In this document: in pieces, positions 56,701 through 64,000 of the stretch | Layout of the letters: each line of letters starts with the position of its first letter | Position numbering within the stretch: position 1 is the first letter of the stretch | Source of the DNA: Monosiga brevicollis MX1 | Lineage: Eukaryota; Opisthokonta; Choanoflagellata; Craspedida; Salpingoecidae | Assembly (NCBI RefSeq): GCF_000002865.3 | Contig: NW_001865044.1 | Span: forward strand, 560,022 to 624,021 | Length of the DNA stretch: 64,000 bases | Reading direction: 5' to 3' | Program-made: the position numbers and the translations under genes | Notes under the pieces: model-generated | What the model was told of the DNA's origin: nothing | What the model saw: the letters and a program-made list of their open reading frames with translations, nothing else | Databases searched by the model: none

Positions 56701-57763
56701 CTGGGGATTGTCGGTGCTTGCGCTGAGGCATCAGGCGGCAGCATAACCACGCTTGACCCCCTTGAGCTGGTCCGCTACATGCGCGAGGTACGTATGTTGA
56801 CCGTCAGAGTTTGCCATCGTCAGTCCTTTGCGCGCGACGGCCGCGATTCGGCTCATGCTGGCGGGCGACTGCCGACTGTGTATAGCTCGTACAAAATGCT
56901 GCGGTGGCCTCTGATGTCAAAGTGCGCGTTTGTCTGCCCTCGACGGTCCAGCTGGAAGTGGACCATCGCCTCCTGCCCACGGTCAGTTCATGCATGAATC
57001 TGATGGCTGGCCCGACCAAGCCACGCGCACGAGTGTGCCATAGGAGCTCAATCGGGTTATTGCATGTCGAATAGACCTCCGGTGGCACGAGTATCGATGT
57101 TGGCAACGTGTACCGAAATGCTGACATGGGGTTTGCCCTCGGTGGATCGTTTGAGAAAATGCCACCAGGCAGTGCGGTACAAGTGCAGATTGCATTTACC
57201 GACCTGGAAGGGCGGCGGTGCCTCAAAGTGCTGACGCGGCGTCTGCCTCGCTTGGCCACAACGGCCCGGGAGATGGGAGAGCACCTGGACCTTGCCGTGC
57301 AAGCCACTGTGGGCGTGCAGCGGGCTGCACGCCTGGGACTAGCCGGGCATGGGCCGAGTGGCTACGAGCTCTTGATCGGCCTCAAGCACGTGTTGGAGAC
57401 TAGCAAAGAAGGCAACAAGATGGATGAGGAGGTCTACTCGTTTGTAGCCGAGTCCCAATCCCTGGCTCAGCAACTGCATCGGCTCCAGCCCGGTCAAGTC
57501 CAGCTGTCTGATGATGCTGTTCGCGTGAGTCGATCGCAGCAAGGACTCGGGCTGACATGCATGGCTTTCATGCAGGGTTGGTCTATTGGTGGGTACTTGC
57601 TCACTGAATATGAATTGCGTTGTGACCGGTGCTATAGGAGCTGCGACACATGAAATCGGCGCCGTTGGCGCAATTTGTGTCTGCAGAGCGCAAGGTAGAC
57701 CAAACCAAGGCGCGCCAGACGACGCAGGAAGTGGCCAGCAAGTACTACAATTACCGTTTCTGA
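53744..57763 (+). CDS. CPRAS1: Circularly permuted Ras GTPase fused to a zinc finger and vWA module (cpRAS1)
   Basis: Ras-type GTPase whose motif order is rotated. Sixteen exons: 53744-53875, 53984-54083, 54203-54303, 54384-54498, 54588-54665, 54765-54808, 54910-55188, 55288-55439, 55531-55739, 55784-56047, 56124-56233, 56322-56444, 56572-56787, 56886-56981, 57075-57524 and 57638-57763 (2595 bases, 864 aa, in phase throughout). Residues 54-58 are DTAGQ (G3) and 116-119 NKSD (G4), ETSAK (G5) starts at 144, then GSGGVGKS (G1) at 180-187 and YDPTIEDSY (G2, identical to Ras) at 202-210. A basic linker follows. A zinc-knuckle pair CxxC/CxxC at 303/306 and 329/332 and a vWA domain with DISGSM at 388-393 and a later TDG recall the Sec23/24 trunk. 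A helical region and an Arg/Lys/Gln C-terminus close the protein. There is no CaaX box. The intron after 54498 starts with GC. The family is known from scattered eukaryotes; its role is not. Confidence 0.93.
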
Positions 57764-58217
57764 GGACCCATCTGCCTTTGCATGTCATGTGAATGTGCGG
57801 GTAAACAAGCCCTGTGATAAATAACACCATCGATCCTTTTTCCCACATGTCTGTTTGTCTGTGTGTCTGTGTATGTGTGCGTCTGTCTGTGTGTCAGTGT
57901 CATTTGCTCGAGTGAGTGTGGGGACCAATTGAGTAAGCGTGAAGCCGTCACGCTGTGATCATACAAATCCAGTTTCATAGTCGATTAAGAAATACGGCGC
58001 AACCTGCCAGGGATTGTGTCGCGTGCTCCAGGTCGAACACGGCTGCGACCACTGCAAGCAGTACTGTTCGCGGGTCAATCCAGCCACGGGGCGCCTCGAA
58101 GACAAGTCCGGATGGCGTGTGGGGGAGGAGGCAGTTGCATCACCAAACTGGCCGCCAGCCGGGTGCCGGTCAACCATGCACATACGATAGGCATAAAGGG
58201 GTGGGGTGGAGGAGCGT
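57764..58217. other. Convergent spacer, cpRAS1 and ALT
   Basis: 450 bases between facing stop codons, with a TGTCTG/TGTGTC-rich stretch at 57848-57900. No exon. Confidence 0.55.
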
Positions 58218-59660
58218 CTACATTTTGGCTTCAGCAGGGCGTCCGTAGCGATCCATGAACTTGAGATGAAAGTCGGCAAAGAGCTGGAGGATGCTCTCAA
58301 ACTGCTCCTCGGGTGGGAGGATGGTGGTGCGAAAATGGAAGGTGCCATCGCGCTGGCCAAAGCCTGAGCCTGGCACGGCACAGATGCCGGTTTCATCCAG
58401 AAGCTCCATACAGTACAGCACGTCAGCGGCAACGCCACGCTTTTCAGCCTCAGCGCAGGCGCGCTTGGACAGCTGAATCTGGGGGAAGGCGTAGAGGGCG
58501 CCCTCAACGTTGCGGCAAGAGATGAAGGGAAGGCGATTAAAGGCCTCGGTAACCATGGCCGCACGGCGTTTGAGGCTTTGGAAGATGGCGTCGCATTCGG
58601 TGGTGAAAGTGGGGTAGGAGGCATCACCGGGGCGGGGTGGGCTACACATGAGGCCCACCATGAGCTGGCCATCGACGTTGGAGCTGAGATTGATGGAAAA
58701 GAGCTTGTAGAGCTGTTCACGGGCGGAAGGGTGAATGCCCAAGAGCTCAACGTAGCCGCCGCGGCGGCCGCACTCGCCAAAGACGCCCTTGCTGACGGTG
58801 TGGAAGGAGAAGCACTCAATGCCTTGGGCGTCCGCGCCCAGCTCCTTGATGACCTTGCGGAAGGAGATGAAGGGGCGGTCGCCATAAATGTTGGTCTGGT
58901 AGACCTCGTCGGCGAAGAGAACCACACGCTGCTTGATGCACCAGCGGACGACGGCCTCCATGTTGTCGCGGGGCAGGACTTGACCAGTGGGGTTACCAGG
59001 GTTGATGATGACCATACCGCGGATGGTGAGGCCACGTCGCTTGGCGTCGTCGATGGCCTGTTGAAGCGAGTTCATGTCCAGAGCCCAGTTGTTGTCCTCG
59101 TCGAGCTCGTAGCCCAGAACCGTGCCACCAAGGGCAACACAAGCGGCCGAGTAGAGAGGATATTGGGGGATGGGGAGCAAGACGGCGTCCTGCTTGTCGC
59201 GAATGAGCATCTTGAGGCAATTTTGGATGGCAGGTGAGGCGCCGTCGGAAAGGAAGATGTCGTCCGGGGAGGCAGGGTGGCCATCGCGAGCAGAGATAAA
59301 GTCTGCGACCTCTTTGCGGATAGCAGGGTTGCCTCGCGAGTCTTGATAGGCGCCGGTGCCACCCGGGAAAGCCTCGAGGTATGTGCGGGCGCGAGCGATG
59401 ACATCGGCAGGAAAGAGGTCACCAACGTTGGGGGCGTCCAAGAGAGCTGGGTAATTCATGAGGGCCAGGACTTGGCGGGGAAAGGTGATGGCAGGTTGGC
59501 CCAGGCTGTGGGGATTACCCACATTAGTCAGAATGACCTTTTTCCCCTCGGCCTTGCGTTGCATGGCCATCTCATAGATTTTGCCGCGCACGGCGTACGT
59601 GGCAGCCAGTACGTTGGCATTGATGCGGCCGTCTGCGTGCAGGACAGGACTTTGCGCCAT
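58218..59660 (-). CDS. GPT: Alanine aminotransferase
   Basis: PLP-dependent class I transaminase exchanging alanine and 2-oxoglutarate for pyruvate and glutamate. Single exon, 480 aa, full length for the family, starting at the ATG that gives MAQSPVLHADGRIN. Landmarks: GNPHSLGQPAITFPRQVLAL, GAYQDSRGNPAIRKEVADFI, FLSDGASPAIQNCLKMLI, PIPQYPLYSAA, IINPGNPTGQVL, FADEVYQTNIYG, the Schiff-base lysine in FHTVSKGVFGECGRRGGY, and the late FHFRTTILPP with the carboxylate-binding Arg. The N-terminus is not basic, so a cytosolic enzyme is likely. Third-position G/C bias is strong, as in PAPS synthase. No introns. Confidence 0.97.
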   Translation of the reverse strand: MAQSPVLHADGRINANVLAATYAVRGKIYEMAMQRKAEGKKVILTNVGNPHSLGQPAITFPRQVLALMNYPALLDAPNVGDLFPADVIARARTYLEAFPGGTGAYQDSRGNPAIRKEVADFISARDGHPASPDDIFLSDGASPAIQNCLKMLIRDKQDAVLLPIPQYPLYSAACVALGGTVLGYELDEDNNWALDMNSLQQAIDDAKRRGLTIRGMVIINPGNPTGQVLPRDNMEAVVRWCIKQRVVLFADEVYQTNIYGDRPFISFRKVIKELGADAQGIECFSFHTVSKGVFGECGRRGGYVELLGIHPSAREQLYKLFSINLSSNVDGQLMVGLMCSPPRPGDASYPTFTTECDAIFQSLKRRAAMVTEAFNRLPFISCRNVEGALYAFPQIQLSKRACAEAEKRGVAADVLYCMELLDETGICAVPGSGFGQRDGTFHFRTTILPPEEQFESILQLFADFHLKFMDRYGRPAEAKM

Positions 59661-61564
59661 GTTGATGTTGATGTCAAGTCAGAGGTGAATCACGAAGCAA
59701 AAAAAAAATAAGCAGAAACACCAGGCAACAACAGTGTGTATGTGGTGCAATCAGCCTTCTCAACCACGAGCCGGAGAGTGACGGGATAGCAAGCCAAGAG
59801 CACAGAGGCAGGCAGGCAGGCACAGAGGCAGGCACAGAGGCAGACTTGGAGCTGAGTGTTCGGGTCAGTGGCGCTGCAAATGCAATGTCGACAAAAGCCC
59901 AGTGGAAATAAAATACAAACCTTTCATGGCCTTCACTCACTCTTTCTCTCTCTCTCTCTTTCGCTTTCTTTGGTTGGTTGAAGAAGAGTGGTGTAGATGG
60001 GGAATAGAGTAGAGTTTGTGTTGTTCTGTACGCAAAAGCAAGCCAGGTACTTGTAGAGATACTACAGGAAGATGCAGATCAACGTGCTGTGAAAGCAGAA
60101 AACGAAGGAAGGGAATTCTGTGTGTGCCGACCCCGACTCTTTCACTGACTTCGCTTTCTTTTCATTGTCACAAATTTCGCTGGCTATGTATTTTCACTGT
60201 TTTCGCGGTAAAACTGCGGACAAGGCGGCGTCAGAAGACGCTGATGAGCGGAGAGGGCTCGAGCGAAGCCTTGCGGCCATCGCCTGCTTGGCAGGCTTGC
60301 CTCAGCCGCGCGGTCAGGGAGCAAGCAGGCAGTGCCTGGTAGGCTGGGCGGAGAGCTCCGAGGCAAAAGAGTCCTACAACAGCCCCCTTGAAATCCCACG
60401 GTATGTGCCATGGCGGCATGTCACATAGCCGCGGCATGAGCAGAAGATGCAACACTCAAGATCGGCGTGACAGGGTGATCACCCCATCACCTCAGACGCG
60501 CGTCTGCACGCTGTAGGCGGATGCTCGTGGCAGCGCAGCGCCTTGACACTTGGGTGTAGGCAGGTGACGCATGCCAACGCGCCTTCCCACGACATAGACA
60601 CGCACGAAGGTCGCTGACGCGGTTGGTTGGTGACTGCGTGTGCCTTTGCTCCTCCTTCGGACAGCTGTAACATCGAGCAATGAAGCGCCAAGCACGGTCA
60701 GCCGATCGCGTAGCGACATCATGAAGGTCGCAGCAGTGCGGTCTCTTCGACGCAGCCGCGTTCCTCGTGAAGGCCACACGGCAAACAATTGAGGACGCCA
60801 GCTGTCAACGTTTCATCCAACCTCGACGCCAACCTGTCCTCCCGCATCGTTTCATGACCATCATGTCAAGCTGGTTCGCTTAGACGAAGCACCTGCAGCA
60901 CAAACCTAGGAGTGAGCGTCAGTCATGCTCCATCAAGCTGTTGTGCAACGCCGCCAGCAGCGCCAAGTCCCAAGTCGTGCGAAGCAAACCGGGCAGCAGG
61001 AGCACGGATGGTGCGTGGACTAGCGGTGCCCGTGCTGTTTTGATGTGGCCTGACTATCCCAAATGTGTACAAACAAGACGCGCAATGCTCAAGATTGTTG
61101 ATGTCTGTTTTTTTCGAATTGAGATCGAGGGTTTCGATTAAAATGAATGCAGTAAAAAATAGTCAAGGCCGTCAGACGGGTCGGCACAGGCAGTCGATCA
61201 AAAGCAGGGTCAAGAAAAAACTCAAGAATGCTCTGGCTAACGCCAGAACACACGACAGAAAACATACAGCCCAGAGGCATGTCAATAGCCAAGAAGCCCA
61301 AGGCTTCTTTCTTTTATAATGAACAGGACTTTATGACATGGTTGCTCTCGGGGAACCGCGTCTTCTCCGTGTTCACGGAGAAGCGGGAAGCATATGCACA
61401 TGGCAGAATTCGGCACAGCCGGCGTCGTGTCGTAGACACGGAAGAAAATCGGAAGACGGGAATATTGACAAAGAAGGTCCCACACCATCAGGGGCCAGCT
61501 TGGCTGGCGGCTGACACTTCACTGGGAAAAGCCCAAGAGGGTTTGGAAGTGACTTTGGCAGCGT
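59661..61564. other. Intergenic region, 1.9 kb
   Basis: No supportable gene. It starts with the ALT leader region: GCAGGCAG tandem units at 59808-59840 and a (CT)n run at about 59940-59962. Frames at 60480-60790 on the minus strand overlap in three phases and look random. T- and A-rich sequence occurs at 61110-61320. Confidence 0.45.
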
Positions 61565-61951
61565 TTACGCCGAGGCAGGAGAGGTGGGGCTGTGGGCGCC
61601 ACAGATGGAGAAGGAGGTGGCGAGGCGCGACTCGAAGAGACGGTCGAGCTTGTCGTCAGTCCAATGCTCCTCGGTGAGATCCTCGTCGTTCTGGATGCGC
61701 TGAGCGCACTGGGTGTTGATGGAAAACTTTTTGCCACGACGACGCTCGGAAAGGTTCTGGCTGCCCTCGGAATGAACCGAGGGTGAAGCGGAGCCGGAGC
61801 GCTGAAGTGAGGCAAAGAAGAGGCGGTGGGCCTCATCGAGGGGCCCGCTGGTAAGGGCTTCCTCGGCTGCGGCGGCCGTGTGCTTCATGAGGTTGTGCTC
61901 GCTGAGGCGGCGACCCATGCGGCCACCCTGGGGCATGGTCTCGTCACTCAT
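61565..61951 (-). CDS. Small uncharacterised protein
   Basis: 128 aa from the ATG at 61949-61951. I do not recognise it. It opens MSDETMPQGGRMGRRLSEHN, with an Arg-Arg-x-Ser kinase-type site; next comes an Ala-rich helix (TAAAAEEALTSG), a Ser-rich stretch, a basic LSERRRGKKFS, and an acidic-aromatic block (DEDLTEEHWTDDKLDRLFESR). The tail is Ser/Pro-rich. An acceptor-like CTACAG about 35 bases upstream suggests a leader intron. A longer in-frame extension to 62422 exists but reads as low-complexity His/Thr sequence and is not adopted. Confidence 0.45.
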   Translation of the reverse strand: MSDETMPQGGRMGRRLSEHNLMKHTAAAAEEALTSGPLDEAHRLFFASLQRSGSASPSVHSEGSQNLSERRRGKKFSINTQCAQRIQNDEDLTEEHWTDDKLDRLFESRLATSFSICGAHSPTSPASA

Positions 61952-64000
61952 AGTGATGGAAGCGAAAGCAGCTGGCGTCAACATTTCTGTAGTCAGAGAA
62001 CGGCGGCGGGAAGAGTCGTGCAAGGCTAACGACGATGCGCGACTGCTCGTCGTAATCGTGGTGGTGGCGTACAGCAATGGGATCCGCAACAAACTCGTGT
62101 TGCGCGGATGGCAGAGCGCGTAAAGAAAAGAAGAGAAGCAAGTCAATCCGGGCCAGTCAGTCGGTAGAATATGGCAGCGGATGTTCCGAGGGTCCGTGAA
62201 CGAGCCGTCGGAAAAGAGAAAAATGCCACCTCCAGCCCGAGTCGCGCTGCTTGGCACCGGTTTAGGCACCAATTTGTCGCTTGTCACACCGCGCTTGCAA
62301 GAATCATGGTGCTTGTGAGTGTGTGTGTGTGGGTAGTGGGCAAGCGGCATTTGCTTTGGAGTTTCTTCTGCCGTTTGGATCCCGGCCGCTTGTTGTTGCG
62401 TGAGCGTGGGACATGGGTCCATGTCCGATGGACATGATCACAGCACAGCACCACGCAGAACCAACAACGGAGAACAACAGAGAGGGCAAGCCAGAGTCTT
62501 TTCTTCGTTCTGATGTGCGCACCAGCAACGCACGACACTACGCACCTCCGCACGAGCCGAAGGTCAGATCGGGGGTTACGCAGACGAGTTTTGCTTCTGT
62601 TGGACACCAGTAGAAATGGTTCACGGTCGAGCGACGTGTACCAGTGGAATCGCAACAGTATTAGGGGGTAGCTGTTGAGGTCGTACGAAGGGACGTCTTG
62701 CTTCTGCTTGTCACTGCACTTGGCGCCGTCAGACGGGCCAGATGAAGCATCCCGAGGTGCTGGACATTCAATCAGGAAGAATCGTGAATCGCAGAATTAT
62801 AGGACAGATTGCCCCATATGCCATGAAATGTCATGAAATGCTGACAAGTATCAGCTTCGCGAATTCAAGAACGTACACTGTCGACGCAAAACGTCGACAA
62901 CGCACCGTGTTCATGAACCAGATGCGGCCTCTTCTTCGTCGAGCTGGATTTTCCCCACCATCCCTCTGCGTTTACCCCACAAAGCGCCGTTCTTTCTTCT
63001 GCACAGCCCCAGTCTGACCAGTCTGACCATGGGAGCCTGGTGTGGCCTGCCGTTGTGTTCGTACCCTCAACCACAACGGACGTAAGTGTCCTACCCGCCA
63101 CGCGCTCGTTGACCACACTCATCCGATTCAACTCAACCGTGGTTCCTGATGTCGGCCAGCCCTCCAGTTCAGGGCCACCCGCGCCCCCTGTTATGTCCCA
63201 TCGCCCAAGCCTGTTTTGTGGTGTCAAACAGGTTGGTGGTGATGGGTCGTCCCTGTTGACCACCACCACCAGCCGCTCGGGACGTGTGCATCGCCATCAC
63301 CATTGAGCGCTCGAGACCCACGTCCTCCCCCACTGTTTCTCTTGTTTGTTGTTTGTTCATGCCCACCGCACCTGAACTGTCTATCCTTTCAAGGTACTGA
63401 TCCTCTCTCGCCAGTTCCGCCAGCTTCTTCGTCTACTTCTCCTTTCCGCTACCGCCGCCGCCGCCGCCGCCAGTAGTACCGCTCGGCACGCCGGTCTGCC
63501 TGAACGAGCTGCGTCCCGTCCTCTCAACCTGGCTCGAGCTGCCTCGATACCAACTCAACTTGCCCACGATCCGCCCAGTTCACGCGCCAGCTCCATGAAA
63601 CAAGCGCTAGACCTGATCGACACTGATATCGAGTGGTCTGCCAGCCATGCATGTCCGCTTTGGTGCCCTCCGATATCGAACGTTGGACGTGAGCGCTAGC
63701 ACTTCGTTCTTGACCCTGCTCTGTCGGGCTGGCCAAGACCATGATTCCGAGACCACGATTCTTCTTCCATGCCTCCAATGGTCTGGAGGGCTTGGCATGG
63801 GCAGGCCAATGTTCAAGTCGCCTTGACCCCTGGTCGTGCGCGAGCTGTTGCGCGCTTGCCCGTGACTGGTTCTGCAAGCATGCACGCATACGTCAAGGTC
63901 TCATGGACAAGCAAAATCAGGGGTGTCTAGGGGTTTCGCGTGGTTGCTTCTGTTCGTGTCCACTGACTGGTGGTGCGACGGCAGAAGAAAAGGGGTGCCT
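61952..64000. other. Terminal region without supported genes
   Basis: Frames on both strands between 62.8 and 63.9 kb are short and lack domains. Plus 63040-63306 is a Ser/Thr/Pro/His-rich frame without support. A (GCC)n run lies at 63451-63471. An exon of a gene lying mostly beyond the window end cannot be excluded. Confidence 0.4.
63451..63471. repeat. (GCC)n trinucleotide run
   Basis: About six GCC units in a non-coding or unassigned context. Confidence 0.85.

Noticed and set aside
57959-59035. Open frame of 358 codons on minus inside alanine aminotransferase
   Set aside because: Same strand, different phase, Ser/Pro/Ala-rich: a frame-shifted reading of the aminotransferase gene.
58578-59237. 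Open frame of 219 codons on plus, antisense to alanine aminotransferase
   Set aside because: Antisense shadow caused by third-position G/C bias.
60479-60788. Three overlapping minus-strand frames in the ALT upstream region
   Set aside because: All three phases are open over the same stretch and none shows conserved sequence; typical chance frames.
61952-62422. N-terminal extension of the small protein to 285 aa
   Set aside because: His/Thr/Ser-rich, crosses a good acceptor site, and lacks a convincing start context.
63040-63306. Ser/Thr/Pro/His-rich frame on plus
   Set aside because: No domain, no splice-flanked partners, and an equally open frame on the opposite strand.

Overview
The window reads as nuclear DNA from an intron-rich, gene-dense unicellular eukaryote close to animals. 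The best fit is a choanoflagellate of the Monosiga type, which is an inference. The signs are coding DNA moderately rich in G+C, introns mostly 60-200 bases long with GT-AG ends (two GC-AG), up to 17 coding exons per gene, many (CA)n/(GA)n microsatellites, and animal-like proteins (BROX, ASNSD1, SHPRH/Rad5-like SNF2, dynein LC8, Sds3/BRMS1, a CCDC91-like adaptor). One run of 636 N marks a draft-assembly gap. I saw no bacterial operons, transposons, CRISPR arrays, rRNA or tRNA genes.

Layout. 0.4-3.7 kb (+): Golgi-type glycosyltransferase with an EGF module. 5.2-7.2 kb (+): glutamine-rich protein, 5' end unsure. 7.6-8.2 kb: gap. 8.3-9.7 kb (+): mitochondrial ribosomal protein L12. 10.8-12.6 kb (+): Sds3/BRMS1-like subunit of the Sin3 deacetylase complex. 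12.9-15.95 kb (+): ASNSD1-like protein. 16.3-17.6 kb (+): YcgG/YqcI-family protein. 17.8-20.8 kb (-): CCDC91-like coiled-coil adaptor. 21.4-25.4 kb (+): secreted GH127/DUF1680 glycosidase with a Cys-rich insert. 25.6-26.8 kb (-): NIT1. 27.2-27.9 kb (-): YjjX-like inosine/xanthosine triphosphatase. 28.4-35.5 kb (+): SNF2 ATPase with an inserted RING finger. 35.8-37.9 kb (-): intronless vWA/alpha-kinase. 38.3-40.8 kb (+): unrecognised AT-hook protein. 41.3-41.7 kb (+): dynein light chain LC8. 42.5-44.5 kb (-): bifunctional PAPS synthase. 46.1-46.7 kb (-): DUF2452/C1orf50-like protein. 47.9-49.8 kb (+): intronless coiled-coil protein. 50.4-52.8 kb (-): BROX. 53.7-57.8 kb (+): circularly permuted Ras (cpRAS1) with zinc finger and vWA. 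58.2-59.7 kb (-): alanine aminotransferase. 61.6-62.0 kb (-): small basic/acidic protein. The last 2 kb hold nothing I can support.

The genes do not form one pathway. They fall into membrane traffic (CCDC91-like, BROX), chromatin and genome maintenance (Sds3, SNF2-RING, AT-hook protein), metabolite repair and housekeeping (NIT1, YjjX-like, PAPS synthase, ALT, MRPL12), and extracellular or Golgi carbohydrate work (GT77-like enzyme, GH127). The most remarkable gene is the cpRAS1 gene: its Ras motifs run in permuted order (G3-G4-G5-G1-G2), and the domain is fused to a Sec23/24-like zinc finger and vWA module. I rebuilt exons by hand from splice consensus and reading phase. For most genes the exon sum is an exact multiple of three, which is independent support for the models.
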